Shown here: positions 1 through 10,029 of the stretch, one piece after another
Layout: the number at the start of each line of letters is the position of its first letter
How positions within the stretch are numbered: position 1 is the stretch's first letter
Source of the DNA: Shinella sp. UYSO24
GTDB taxonomy: Bacteria > Pseudomonadota > Alphaproteobacteria > Rhizobiales > Rhizobiaceae
DNA length: 64,000 nt
NCBI GenBank assembly: GCA_902167985.1
Contig: CABHNZ010000003.1
Span: forward strand, 418,313 to 482,312
Direction of reading: 5' to 3'
Notes under the pieces: generated by a model
The model's input: only the letters and a program-made list of their open reading frames with translations
What the model was told of the DNA's origin: nothing
Database searches by the model: none
Program-made: the position numbers and the translations under genes

Positions 1-1218
1 CGCCAGTTCTTCGGGGTCGAGTACCGAGATCTGCGTGGAGGTGAGCGCCTTGACCTGGGTGCTGGTCAGGGCCTCGATCTGGTCGGTCGAAAAGGCGACG
101 ATCTGTGCGGTCTTCAGCGATGCGATGGCGCTGCTGCTGAGGGCGCTTACCTGCGCGGTTGAGAGCGCTTCGAGATCCTCGCTGTCAAAAACGGCAACCT
201 GAACCGAGCGAAGAGCGCCGATCTGGCTCGTCGAGAGCGAAGAGATCTGGTCGGCGGACAGGCTGGCGATCTGCTTGGTCGAGAGGTTCGCGATGGCGCT
301 TGTCGAAAGGGCAGCCAGCTGATCCGTGGAGAGGGACGCGGTCACGTCCGTCGTCATGCCGGCAATGGTCTTGCTGGTGATGACGGCCATCTCGGCGGTG
401 CTGAAGGTTGCGATATCGTCGGTGCCGAGTGCCGACATCTGTGTCGAGGTCAGGGCCTTGATCTGCGCCGAGCCGAGTGCCTCGACCTGATCGGTGGTGA
501 GTGCACCGATTTGAATTGTCGTCAGGCTGGCGAAGGCGCCCGTCGAAAGCGCCGCCATCTGCGTGCTGGAGAGAACCGAGATGGCATCCGTGCTGAGGGC
601 TGCCACCTGTGTGCCGCGCAGGGCGCCGATCTGCGCCGTGGTCAGAGCGGCGATCTGATCCGAGGAGAGGGCGTTGATCTGCGCCGTCGTCATGACCTTG
701 ATGACGCCGGTATTGAGCGACGCGACCTGATCGGTGGACAGGGAGGCGAGCACGTCGGAGGACATGCCCCAGATTGCTCCGGTATTGATGGCGGCGATAT
801 CTTCCAGCGAAAAGGTCGCAAGGTCGGCAACGCTGAGGCCGGCCATCTGCGCGGACGTCATGGCCTTGATCTGCGTGGGCGAAAGCGCTTCCGCCTGGTC
901 TGTGGAGAGTGAGGCGATCTGGCTGCTGGTCAGGCCGGAAATCTGCGAGGAGCTGAAGCTCTGGATATCGTATTGGTCGAGCACGGCCAGCTGTTCGAAA
1001 GTCAGGCCGTTCATTGCCGACTTGGAGATGGCTCCAAGCTGCTGGGAATTCAGGACGTCGATATCTTCGGTGTCGAGCGCTGCAATCTGGCTCGAGGAAA
1101 AGGCGCTGATCTGCTGGGTAGTGAGCGACGCCACGTCGTCGGTGGACCAGGCGGCGATCGTGGAGGTCGAAAGCGACCTGATCTGGGTGTTCGTCAACGA
1201 AGAGATGGTGCTGGTCAT
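1..1218 (-). CDS. Octapeptide tandem-repeat protein, N-terminal 406 residues (runs off the window)
   Basis: Translating the minus strand from the ATG at 1218 gives 406 residues with no stop before the window edge, so the C-terminus is missing. Straight after the initiator Met the whole sequence is tandem octads, about 50 of them, with consensus [ST]-[ST]-x-[QDA]-[IVM]-x-[AS]-[LFM]; examples are STDQIAAL-like units such as TTAQIGAL, SSDQIAAL and STKQIASL. There is no N-terminal signal peptide, no Cys and no recognisable enzymatic domain in view. Such repeats suggest a regular solenoid or fibre. Surface or type I-secreted repeat proteins lack N-terminal signals, so secretion through a missing C-terminal signal is possible but is inference. 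The plus-strand open frames here are shadows created by the 24-base periodicity. The repeat is clear; the function is unknown. Confidence 0.8.
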   Translation of the reverse strand, partial: MTSTISSLTNTQIRSLSTSTIAAWSTDDVASLTTQQISAFSSSQIAALDTEDIDVLNSQQLGAISKSAMNGLTFEQLAVLDQYDIQSFSSSQISGLTSSQIASLSTDQAEALSPTQIKAMTSAQMAGLSVADLATFSLEDIAAINTGAIWGMSSDVLASLSTDQVASLNTGVIKVMTTAQINALSSDQIAALTTAQIGALRGTQVAALSTDAISVLSSTQMAALSTGAFASLTTIQIGALTTDQVEALGSAQIKALTSTQMSALGTDDIATFSTAEMAVITSKTIAGMTTDVTASLSTDQLAALSTSAIANLSTKQIASLSADQISSLSTSQIGALRSVQVAVFDSEDLEALSTAQVSALSSSAIASLKTAQIVAFSTDQIEALTSTQVKALTSTQISVLDPEELA

Positions 1219-1496
1219 TCTTGCTGAATTTCCCTGGTCATTATCCGTTTCGAGTATCCGTCACCGACAGGTCGAGCTGGATAAATGATCCGCTGCGGGC
1301 CCAACCTTGCGCGTGCGCAACGGGGAATAACGGCCACACGCAATTGACCCCACACCCCGCCACCACAGGGTTGTAGGGTCGTCAACTTGCCCGAAGCTGT
1401 AGTTTTGCTGCCAGGTCTTTCCGCATCGGAACACGGAAAAGGCCGGAGCGTATGATGACGCTCCGGCCTTTGTGCATTCGTCAGTTGTGGTGGTAA
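1219..1496. other. Intergenic region upstream of the repeat gene
   Basis: This 278-base gap lies between the start of the repeat-protein gene and the end of the biotin carboxylase gene, both on the minus strand. It must hold the promoter of the repeat gene. A purine-rich stretch (AGGGAAA on the minus strand) about 12 bases before its ATG is a weak ribosome-binding site. The only clear structure is the terminator hairpin at 1437-1472. No small ORF with a convincing start was seen. Confidence 0.5.
1437..1472 (-). terminator. Rho-independent terminator of the 5-oxoproline operon
   Basis: An inverted repeat (AAAGGCCGGAGCG, 8-base loop, CGCTCCGGCCTTT) forms a 13-bp GC-rich stem. Read on the minus strand it is followed by a short T tract. 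It sits 25 bases beyond the stop codon of the biotin carboxylase gene, the last gene of the leftward operon. Confidence 0.8.
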
Positions 1497-3223
1497 TCAG
1501 GCCTCGAAAGTCACCAGAATATCGCCGGCCTGAACATAGTCGCCCTGCTTGGCGCGCAGCATCACCTTGCCCGCCTGGGTTGCGATGACCTGCGTTTCCA
1601 TCTTCATCGCCTCAAGAACCGCCAGGAGTGTTCCCTCCTCGACCACATCGCCATCGGCAACCTTCAGCGACTGAACCGTGCCGGAAACCGGTGCGGCAAT
1701 GCCGGCTTCAGTGGCGGATGTCTTCGCGGACGCCGCCGCAACACCACCGCCGGAAGCGGCAAGGCCTGCGAGAAGCACGGAGGGAAGGCCGACGGAAACG
1801 CGCTTGCCGTCGATCTCCAGATAGGTGCGAACCAGCGTTGCGTCTTCAGTCGGCTCGGGACGCTCCATCGCGTCCAGCGTTGCGGCAAATTCCGTCTCGA
1901 TCCAGCGGGTGTGAACCTTCAGGCCCTCGGAATTAACGAAATCCTCGGCTTCGAGGACTGCGCGGTGGAAGGGCAGAACGGTCGCGATACCTTCGATCTT
2001 GAACTCCTTCAGCGCGCGGCGGGCGCGGCGGATGACGTCTTCGCGGGTGGAGCCCGTAACGATCAGCTTGGCGATGAGGCTGTCGAAGACGCCCGGTACG
2101 GCAAAGCCGGAGGTGACGCCGCTATCGAGGCGGATGCCCGGACCGGCAGGCGGTTCGAAGGCGGTAATCGCGCCCGGCGTCGGCAGAAAGCCGCGGCCCG
2201 GATCCTCCACATTGATGCGGAATTCCATCGAGTGGCCACGCGGTGCCGGCGTTTCGAGAACGGTCAGCGGCAGGCCCTCGGCGATGCGGAACTGTTCGAT
2301 GACGAGATCGATACCCGTCGTCTCCTCGGTGACGGGATGCTCGACCTGAAGGCGCGTGTTGACTTCGAGGAAGGAGATCGTGCCATCGACGCCGAGCAGG
2401 AACTCGACCGTGCCGGCACCCGAATAACCGGCGGCAGCGCAGATCGCCTTTGACGCGTCATGCACCTTGCGGCGCTGCTCGTCCGACAGGAAGGGCGCCG
2501 GGGCCTCTTCGACCAGTTTCTGGTTGCGGCGCTGCAGCGAGCAGTCGCGCGTGCCGACGACGAGAACATTGCCGTGCTTGTCGGCAATCACCTGCGCCTC
2601 GATATGGCGCGGGCGATCGAGGAAGCGTTCGAGGAAACATTCGCCGCGGCCGAAAGCGGCCGTCGCCTCGCGCACGGCCGAGGCGTAGAGATCGGCGATC
2701 TCTTCCATCTTCCAGGCTACTTTCAGGCCGCGTCCGCCGCCGCCGTGGGCAGCCTTGATGGCGACTGGCAGGCCGTGTTCCTTGGCAAAGGCGATGACTT
2801 CTTCGGCCGACGAGACCGGACCGTCACTGCCGGCCACCAGCGGGGCGCCGACGGAGCGTGCGATCCGGCGGGCCTCGACCTTGTCACCGAGCGCTTCGAT
2901 GACGGAAGGATCGGGACCGATCCAGGTGAGGCCGGCATCGATCACGGCCTTGGCAAATTCGGCGCGTTCCGACAGGAAGCCGTAGCCGGGATGGACGGCA
3001 TCGGCGCTGCGCGCTTGGCGATCTCGATCAGCTTTTCGATATCGAGATAGGTTTCGGCCGGGCGCACGCCGGCAAGACCGTAGGCTTCATCGGCCATCGC
3101 GACGAACGGCGCGTTCTGGTCAGGGTCGGCATAGACGGAAACCGAGGTCAGACCGTAATCGCGGCAAGCGCGGATGATGCGAACGGCGATCTCGCCGCGG
3201 TTTGCAATCAGCACCTTCTTCAT
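1497..3223 (-). CDS. Biotin carboxylase-BCCP protein of the 5-oxoproline operon (frameshifted)
   Basis: This encodes an acetyl/propionyl/urea-carboxylase-type biotin carboxylase with its own biotin carrier domain, about 575 residues after frame repair. It starts with the biotin carboxylase N-domain ([14 protein letters not shown]). The ATP-grasp glycine loop GGGGRG and the [12 protein letters not shown] signature follow, and the C-terminal biotinyl motif is EAMKMET. It begins 17 bases after the PxpB-PxpC gene with a GAGGAG ribosome-binding site and is last in the operon. No carboxyltransferase subunit is nearby. Because KipI/KipA domains also form part of urea carboxylase, it may work with PxpBC, but that is inference. 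One G is missing near 3010, where an AAGCGCGCAGCGCC context should encode K-R-x-G-A, splitting the reading frame between about 3000 and 2945. Confidence 0.9.
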
Positions 3224-3240
3224 GGGTGTCTCCTCGACCT

Positions 3241-4844
3241 TCAGGCGTTCTTGTCCGGCACGATCTCGGCAAAGGGCGCGATCGGGCGGAAGCGGATTTT
3301 TGCATTGATGGGCAGCTGGCCTGCGAGATCGAGATGATACTCGGCAACGGCGCCGATGACGGGATAGCCACCGGTCAGCGGGTGGTCGGCCAGAAACAGA
3401 ACGGGCTGCCCGCTCGGGGGTATCTGGAGGGCACCCGTTGCCGTGCCTTCGCTCGGCAATTCTGCCGTGTTGGCGCGTTCAACCGGTGTCTCGCCGGCAA
3501 GGCGGATACCGATGCGGTTCGATTGCGGCGTCACCTGCCATATCTGGCTGCTGAGCGTTTCGAGACCCTTTTGCGTACACCAGTCGGTGCGGGGGCCAAG
3601 CACGACGTCGAGCGTCACGACATCCTTGACCGTCGGGCATTCGAAGGCCGGCGCTTCGCTGATCGAGACGCTGGCAAGTTTTTCCTTGTCCATCTTCAGG
3701 CCGAGAATGGTGCCGGCCGTGACGAGGGGAGGACCGACGACGGCAAGCGTGTCGGTTGCCGCACTGCCGAGGACCGGCGCAACATCGAAGCCGCCGCGCA
3801 CCGAGAGATAGCTGCGCATGCCACGCTCGGGATTGCCGATGGTGACGACATCGCCGGGCTCGATCGAGATCGCTGATAGGCCGAATGAACGGTGGAGCGT
3901 CCCTTGGCGGTGATCGTCACCGGGCAGGGCGCACCGGCAAGGCCGATGACCGTGCGGGCCGTGCTTTCGAAGGAGAAGCCGCCGAGGACGAGTTCAAGAC
4001 AGGGCGTGCCGCCAGGATTGCCGGTGATGCGGTTGGCGGCATTGAACGCTGCCTGATCGAGCGCGCCGGAAGCCGAGACACCCTGGCCGGTCTGGCCGAA
4101 GCGGCCGAGATCCTGAAACGTCGCCGGCAGCGGTGCGGCGAGAACCTTGAAATGCGGGCCGGCTTCAAGCGCGCGGTCGTCCTTGACGGCGACCGGCTTG
4201 CCGGTATCGATCGCGACAGGCGGCTGACGCTTGGCGATGTCATAGAAGCGGACGCGGTAGCCGGGCTGGAAGAGGGCGCCGGGCTCCCGGTCGATATCCC
4301 ACATCTTGTCCGGCGTCGTGCCGATGATCTGCCAGCCACCGGGGCTTGCCTGCGGATAGACGCCGCTGAAGGCGCCGGCAAGCGCCACGGAACCGGCGGG
4401 AATGCGTGTGCGCGGGCTCTGTCGGCGCGGCACATGCAGGGCCGGATCGCCGCCGGCGAGATAGCCGAAGCCCGGGGCAAAGCCGCAGAAGGCAACGGTG
4501 AATTCGCTTTCGGTATGGCGGCGGATCACCTCCTCGACGGACAGGCCGGTATGGCCTGCCACATCGGCAAGATCCTCGCCGTCGTAATGGACGGCGATCT
4601 CGACGAGCTTGTCGGATGGTTCCGGCTTGACCGAAAGATCGCGCCTGCTGATGGCGGTTGCAAGCTGCACGGCGCTGACCACGTCCGGCCGGAACCGGAT
4701 CATCACGGTGCGTGCGGCCGGAACCGCTTCCTCGATACCGTCGATCGGATCGGCGTTGAGCGAGGCGAAGAGGGCAAGCGTCTCATCAAGATCGGCGACC
4801 TCGACGAGAATGGTGGTGAGGCTGACGGGAAGAAAACGGATCAT
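3241..4844 (-). CDS. pxpBC: 5-oxoprolinase subunits B and C fused (KipI-KipA type; frameshifted)
   Basis: The N-terminal ~220 residues match PxpB/KipI (FCGFAPGFGYLAG, then PRTRIPAGSVALAG). The rest matches PxpC/KipA (FQDLGRFGQTGQGVSASGA, and near the C-terminus ILGLKMDKEKLA and LFLADHPLTGGYPVIGAV). In the known system PxpA, PxpB and PxpC together hydrolyse 5-oxoproline to glutamate with ATP; here B and C are one ~534-residue chain. The ATG at 4844 lies 4 bases after the stop of the YcsI-like gene, so the two are translationally adjacent. A single G is missing near 3873 (CAGCGATC in place of CAGGCGATC), and downstream of that the true frame resumes with a GMRSYLSVRGG-like segment. Apart from that frameshift the coding sequence looks intact. 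Confidence 0.9.
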
Positions 4845-4848
4845 GTCG

Positions 4849-5658
4849 TCACGCGTGATAGGCTGTGTCTGGAATGTCGGTGATGAACATGTGCCCCGGC
4901 GCATGGGTGATCGCAAACGGTACGCCGGAGGCCATGACAGCTGCCTGCGGAGTGACGCCGCAGGCCCAGAAGACCGGGATTTCACCGGGCTCGATGCGAA
5001 CTGCATCGCCGAATTCCGGCTTGGAAAGATCCATGATCCCGAGTTCTTCGGGAGCGCCGACATGAACGGGCGCGCCATGGACGGCGGGGAAGCGGCCGGA
5101 AATTGTGGCCGCATCGGCCACGCGCGAGGCGGGGATCGGCCGCATGGAAACGACCATATTGCCCTTCAGGCGACCCGCCGGGCGGCACGGGCGATTGGTC
5201 AGATACATCGGCACGTTCGACTTGTCCGTCATGTGGCGGATCTCGATACCGGCTTCCACCATCGGTGTTTCGAAGGTGAAGCTGCAGCCGATCAGGAAGG
5301 AGACGAGGTCGTCGCGTTCAGCCCAGGCGGCAGTCGCATCGGCGGTCTCTTCGACAAGCTTGCCGTCGCGCCAGATGCGGTAGAGCGGCAGGTCGGTGCG
5401 AAGGTCGGCGCCGGGGGCAAGCAGCGTCGTCGGCGAGCCGGGGTCGGAAACGTCGAGCACCGGGCAGGGCTTCGGGTTACGCTGCGCATAGAGAAGGAAG
5501 TCGAAAGCCCAGTCGCGGGGCAGCACGATCATGTTCGCCTGCGTGAAACCCGGCGCAATACCCGAGGTCGGGGCGACAAGGCCGTTGCGATAGGTGGCGC
5601 GCGCTTCCTGTGCGGCGCGGGTATCGACATGGTCGAGAAGAGCGGTCGGAATGGTCAT
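4849..5658 (-). CDS. YcsI/DUF1445 family protein (D-glutamate cyclase-like putative hydro-lyase)
   Basis: The 269-residue product has the family pattern: [20 protein letters not shown] near the N-terminus, then IGCSFTFE, and near the C-terminus [11 protein letters not shown] and [12 protein letters not shown]. In Bacillus subtilis the homologue ycsI sits in the ycsF-ycsG-ycsI-kipI-kipA operon, and the same set is present here. The family includes mammalian D-glutamate cyclase, which converts D-glutamate to 5-oxo-D-proline reversibly. That fits a role feeding or draining the 5-oxoproline pool, although the bacterial reaction is not proved by sequence. It starts 10 bases after pxpA and ends 4 bases before pxpBC. 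The frame is intact. Confidence 0.85.
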   Translation of the reverse strand: MTIPTALLDHVDTRAAQEARATYRNGLVAPTSGIAPGFTQANMIVLPRDWAFDFLLYAQRNPKPCPVLDVSDPGSPTTLLAPGADLRTDLPLYRIWRDGKLVEETADATAAWAERDDLVSFLIGCSFTFETPMVEAGIEIRHMTDKSNVPMYLTNRPCRPAGRLKGNMVVSMRPIPASRVADAATISGRFPAVHGAPVHVGAPEELGIMDLSKPEFGDAVRIEPGEIPVFWACGVTPQAAVMASGVPFAITHAPGHMFITDIPDTAYHA

Positions 5659-5668
5659 CGGTTGCGCC

Positions 5669-6436
5669 TCACTTGCCGGTCAGGAAAGACTTGATCGAAA
5701 TACCGTCTGCCTCGAAGCGGCGACGGATTTCCTGGGCGATGGCGACGGCACCAGGGCTGTCACCGTGGACGCAGATCGACTGCGCCTCGATCTTGATCAC
5801 GCTGCCGTCGATGGCTTCCAGAGTGCCGTTGCGGGCAAGCTGCACCATCCGGTCGGCGATCTTGGCGGCGTCGTGCAGAACGGCTCCGGCCTCGCGGCGG
5901 GAGACGAGATGGCCCTCAGGCGTATAGGCGCGGTCAGCGAAGGCTTCTGCAACGGTCGCAAGACCCGATTTCGCGGCGAGTTCAAGGATCGGCGCGTTGG
6001 CGAGGCCCATCAGCACCAGCGAGGGATCGATCGCCTTGATCGCGTCGATCACGGCCTGTCCCTGCTTGGCGTCGGTGGCGATGCGGTTGTAGAGCGCGCC
6101 ATGCGGTTTGACATATTGGACAGTGGTGCCGGCCGCTGCCGCAATGCCCTTGAGCGCGCCGATCTGGTAGATCACATCGGCTTTCAGTTCGTCATAGGTG
6201 GCATCCAGATCGCGGCGGCCGAAGCCGACGCGATCCGGGTAGGAGACATGGGCACCGACCACGACACCGCCGTCGGCGGCTGCCTTGACGCTGCGATAGA
6301 GCCCGGCCGGATCGCCGGCATGGAAGCCGCAGGCGATATTGGCGCTGGAAACGATCGCCAGCATCGCGGCGTCGTCACCCATGGTCCAGGCGCCGTAGCT
6401 TTCGCCGAGGTCGCTGTTGAGGTCGATGGCAGTCAT
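5669..6436 (-). CDS. pxpA: 5-oxoprolinase subunit A (LamB/YcsF family)
   Basis: This is a 255-residue LamB/YcsF protein, the usual length for PxpA. The N-terminus [13 protein letters not shown] and the following [12 protein letters not shown] are the family hallmarks, and VKPHGALYN lies in the middle. PxpA supplies one half of the cytoplasmic ATP-dependent 5-oxoprolinase and works with PxpB and PxpC, which are encoded fused 0.8 kb downstream. The start at 6436 has a GAGGAG ribosome-binding site (minus strand). The gene lies 45 bases after the transporter gene and 10 bases before the YcsI-like gene. The frame is intact. Confidence 0.95.
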   Translation of the reverse strand: MTAIDLNSDLGESYGAWTMGDDAAMLAIVSSANIACGFHAGDPAGLYRSVKAAADGGVVVGAHVSYPDRVGFGRRDLDATYDELKADVIYQIGALKGIAAAAGTTVQYVKPHGALYNRIATDAKQGQAVIDAIKAIDPSLVLMGLANAPILELAAKSGLATVAEAFADRAYTPEGHLVSRREAGAVLHDAAKIADRMVQLARNGTLEAIDGSVIKIEAQSICVHGDSPGAVAIAQEIRRRFEADGISIKSFLTGK

Positions 6437-6481
6437 GTCGTGTCTCCTCAGGTATGATTTTGGTCTGGGCTGATGGCCCGA

Positions 6482-7737
6482 TCAGCCCTTCAGCATCGCA
6501 AAGATGGCGCCGACCGAATTATAGGCCATGTACCAGGTCAGGATGCAGGTCAGCACGCCGAGGATCAGCAGCCAGCGCGGATAGTGATAGCCGTGCATCA
6601 GGTCTGCGCGCTTCCAGGCAGCGTACATGAAGATCGACAGGCCGATCGGCAGGACGAGGCCGTTGAGACCGCCGACGAAAACCAGCATGGCAGCCGGCGG
6701 CGTCGTGATCAGGATATAGGCGATCAGCGAGATGGCGATGAAGCCGACGGTCGCGATATTGCGCTGGCGCTCGGTCATGTCAGGCTTGAACGCCGTCAGG
6801 AACGAGACCGACGTGTAGGCGGCACCGATGATGCTTGTCATGGCTGATGCCAGGAAGACCGCGCCGAACAGACGGAAGCCGAGATCACCGGCAGCCGAAT
6901 GGAAGGCCTGGCCGGCCGGGTTCGCACCCTTGCCCGACAGATCGATGACGACGCCGCTGGCGACGACGCCGAGGATGGCAAGGAACAGGATGTAGCGAAG
7001 GACACCGGTGATCGCGATGCCGCTGAGCGCTGCCCGGTTGACAGCACCGAGGTTCTCGACGCCGACCGTCCCCTTGTCGAGCAGGCGATGTGCACCGGCA
7101 TAGGTGATGTAGCCGCCGACCGTGCCGCCGACGATCGTGGTGATCGTCGCAAAATCGATCGTGCTCGGGAAGAAGGTCTGGTGGAAGGCTTCGGCAACCG
7201 GCGGGCCGGATTCGAAGGTTGCGTAGAGGATCAGCGCGGCCTTGACGAAGGCAGCAACGAAAACGACGCGGTCCATGGCCACGCCCGCACGGCGCGACAG
7301 GAAGATGCCGATGGCAACGACTGCGCCGATCGCGCCGCCGATCTTCGGATCGAGATCGATCATCGCGTTGAAGCCGAGGCCCGCTCCGCCGATATTGCCG
7401 ACGTGAAGAACAGGCCGCCGATGATGACGATGATGGCCAGCAGGAAGCCGGCGCCGGGAATGGCGGCATTGGCAATCGCCGGTGCGCGCATCTTGGTGAC
7501 GGCAACCATGCGCCAGATATTGGCCTGCACGATGAAGTCGACGATCACCGAGATCAGGATGGCGAAGGCGAAGGCCGCGCCGAGCTTGACGGTGAATGTT
7601 GCGGTCTGGGTGATGAAGCCAGGTCCGACGGCAGACATGGACATGAGGAACATGGCGGAAAGCAGGGCATAGCGCTGGCCCTTGCCGCTCTTCTCAGCCG
7701 GCTGCGAGGCGCTTGGTGCAAGCTCGTTCTGCTGCAT
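6482..7737 (-). CDS. NRAMP-like transporter (YcsG type; frameshifted), first gene of the 5-oxoproline operon
   Basis: The ~418-residue polytopic membrane protein has an N-terminal MSAVGPGFITQTATFTVKLG and about 10-11 hydrophobic segments, resembling YcsG of the NRAMP-related divalent cation family. In B. subtilis ycsG neighbours ycsF/pxpA as here. The expected substrate is therefore either a metal ion or, by context, 5-oxoproline or a related amino acid; sequence alone does not decide. It is the first gene of the leftward operon, with the shared promoter region at 7738-7987. One A is missing near 7403 (TTCACGTC for TTCAACGTC), so the first ~110 residues are in another frame from the rest. Confidence 0.85.
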
Positions 7738-7987
7738 GGCGTTTCTCCGTTATTTGCTATCCGCCCCTCGCGGATGCTGACGGGATCTTGTCTTGTTCCA
7801 TGAGATTGTCAATATTGTTGAACAATTATGTCAGATCGTTCCATCATACTGTCCATTTGTTAGTCTTTATGGCCAAGCTTTTGGCACGATTTCGCATGAA
7901 TTGCTCACCATCTGTGCTAAAGGAGCGCCACCGCTGCTGCGACACCACAGACATGCCAGCGGTATGCCTCAAGGGGGATGTAGGCTC
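7738..7987. promoter_or_regulatory. Divergent promoter region with a GntR-type palindrome at 7814-7826
   Basis: This 250-base gap separates the leftward 5-oxoproline operon from the rightward GntR gene. At 7814-7826 the sequence ATTGTTGAACAAT is a perfect palindrome with 6-base arms around one base. It contains the T-N-G-T-N3-A-C-N-A pattern typical of FadR-subfamily operators. It lies 77 bases before the transporter start codon on the minus strand, a plausible place for repression or activation. The surrounding sequence is AT-richer than the neighbouring genes, as expected for a promoter. Binding by the adjacent regulator is inferred from position. Confidence 0.6.
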
Positions 7988-8643
7988 ATGACGGAAAATT
8001 TGGATGGCCTGCCTCTCTCGGACCGGCTGGCGCGGGAAATCCGCAGCCTGCTGATCTCGGGTGAATTGACCCCCGGCCAGCGCCTGTCCGAAGCCGCCTT
8101 CAGCGATCGGTTCGACGTCTCGCGCAATTCGCTGAGAGAGCCTTCCGGCTCCTGACCAAGGACGGGCTGTTGCGGCATGAGGCCAATCGCGGCGTCTTCG
8201 TCGCCGTGCCGAACATGGCGACGATCATCGATATCTATCGGGTCCGTCGCATGGTGGAATGCGGTGCACTTCGCCAGTCCTGGCCAAGGCATGCTGCGGT
8301 CGCACACATGCGCGAGGCGGTCGAGGCGGCAAAAGTCAGGCGTGAGGCCCTGGACTGGGTGGGCGTCGGCAGTGCCAACATGCGTTTCCACAAGGCTGTC
8401 GTCGATCTCGCAGACAGTACGCGGCTCAGCGATTTTTACGAGCGGATCGCAGCCGAACTGCGTCTCGGTTTCGGGCTTCTCGCCAATCCCGAACAGCTCC
8501 ACGCACCCTTCGTCGAGCTGAACGACAATATCGTCAAGCTGGTCGAGGAGGGCAGGGCCGAGGATGCGGCCCGCGAGATGGAAACCTATCTCAACCTCTC
8601 CGAACGCACCGTGTTGAAATCACTGGAACGCCACGGCGAGTAA
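7988..8643 (+). CDS. GntR family (FadR/FCD subfamily) regulator beside the 5-oxoproline operon (frameshifted)
   Basis: About 218 residues after frame repair. An N-terminal winged helix (REIRSLLISGELTPGQRLSE, then FDVSRNSLREA) is followed by a helical FCD ligand-binding domain ending in AREMETYLNLSER. It is divergent from the operon and separated from it by a 250-base region with a GntR-type palindrome, so it is the likely local regulator, a role filled by KipR (IclR type) in B. subtilis. One G is missing near 8140 (GAGAGAGCC for GAGAGAGGCC), which breaks the frame just after the recognition helix. The ATG at 7988 was chosen because it gives the standard N-terminus. Confidence 0.85.
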
Positions 8644-8644
8644 T

Positions 8645-8673
8645 CCCGCCCGCCGGCAAGGCCGGCGAACGGG
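8645..8673. terminator. Hairpin between convergent genes
   Basis: A stem of CGCCGGC/GCCGGCG with an AAG loop, extended by CCCG/CGGG across a small internal loop, lies immediately after the GntR stop and 13 bases before the end of the convergent monooxygenase gene. There is no strong T run, so efficiency is uncertain. Confidence 0.5.
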
Positions 8674-8685
8674 CGATTTGCCAAT

Positions 8686-9995
8686 TCAGGCGGATACGAG
8701 CGCCGGGCGCTCGATGCCGAGATGCTCGCGCAGCGTCGTGCCGGTATAATCGGTACGGAACAGGCCGCGCTCCTGCAGGATCGGCACGACGAGGTTGGTA
8801 AAGTCTTCGAGACCTTCCGGGAAGAAGGGCGGCATGACGTTAAAGCCGTCGGCAGCGTAACCGTCGAACCATTGCTGCATGCGGTCGGCGATTTCGACCG
8901 GCGTGCCGAGCACGATATGATGGCCGCGACCGGCGGCAACGCGCAGCGCCAGCTGGCGGATCGTCAGGTTCTCGCGGCGGGCAAGTGCCGTCAGAAGCTC
9001 GGCGCGGCTGCGCAGCTGGTCGGAAATCGGCAGGTCCGGCAGCGGACCGTCAAGATCGTAATCGGCAAGGCTGTGGCCGATACGCTCTTCGAGCAGCGGC
9101 ATGGCGCTCTTGATATCGGTCCACTGGTCGAGCTCGGCCAGCTTTTCGGCGGCTTCCTTGGACGTGCGGCCGATCACCGGCAGGAAGCCCGGCATGACGG
9201 CAACCGCATCGGCGCGGCGACCGAATCCGACCACGCGTTCCTTCAGGCTCTTGTAGAAAGCCTGCGCCTCGGCAATGCTCTGCTGCGCGGTAAAGACGAC
9301 ATCGGCGGTGCGGGCCGCCAGATCCTGCCCCGGTCCCGACGAGCCGGCCTGAATGAGGATCGGATGTCCCTGCGGCGAACGCGGGATGTTCAGCGGACCC
9401 TTGACCGAGAAATATTTGCCGGCGTGGTCGAGGATGTGAACCTTGGACGGATCGGCATAGACGCCGCTCTCCTTGTTCTTGATGAAAGCATCATCATCCC
9501 AGCTGTCCCAGAGACCGCGGACAACATCGACAAATTCTTCGGCCACCGCATAGCGCTCGTCGTGCTCCGGGTGGGATTTCGAGAAATTATTGGCTGTGCG
9601 GGCATAGGAGGTGGTGACGATGTTCCAGGCCGCGCGCCGTGGCTCAAATGGTCGATCGAGGAAAAGGCGCGGGCGAGGTGATAGGGCTCGCTATAGGTGG
9701 TGGAGGCCGTCGCGGCGAGGCCGATCTTGCTCGTCACCATCGAGAGGGCCGCAAGCAGCGTCAGCGGCTCGAAACGGGCGATCGTCGAGGGATGCGCGTC
9801 AACGCCGCTGGTGAGGCCATCGGCGAGAAACACCATGTCGAACTTCGCCTGTTCGGCAATCTTCGAGACGCGCATCAGGAGATCGAAATTCTCGCTGCCG
9901 GCCTCGGCATTCGGGTGGCGCCAGCCGGAGACGTGATGGCCGGCACCCTGCAGGAAAAGGCCGAGATGGATTTGTCGTTTCGTATTGTCGCTCAT
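8686..9995 (-). CDS. NtaA/SnaA/DszA family FMN-dependent monooxygenase (frameshifted)
   Basis: The ~436-residue luciferase-like protein begins RQIHLGLFLQGAGHHVSGWR and later contains the HPILIQAGSSGPGQDLAA segment typical of the NtaA/SnaA/DszA/SoxA branch. These enzymes use FMNH2 and O2 to cleave C-N or C-S bonds, for example in nitrilotriacetate. The separate flavin reductase they need is not encoded nearby. It is the last gene of the leftward operon that starts with the amino-acid binding protein at 14613. A C is missing near 9640 (CACGGCGCG for CACGGCCGCG), splitting the frame within the conserved S-H-G-R-A-A-W-N segment. The specific substrate is unknown. Confidence 0.85.
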
Positions 9996-10029
9996 GGCAA
10001 TGTCTTTCGTCAGATGGGTGTCGAGGCCT

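Noticed and set aside
1..1218. 24-base periodic DNA as a CRISPR array or satellite repeat
   Set aside because: Units are contiguous, without spacers, vary in DNA sequence and keep a coding consensus, so it is a protein repeat.
159..1288. Several plus-strand ORFs across the first 1.3 kb
   Set aside because: They are shadows of the minus-strand octad-repeat gene; the minus frame is open throughout and shows a regular 8-residue repeat, while the plus frames have no such order.
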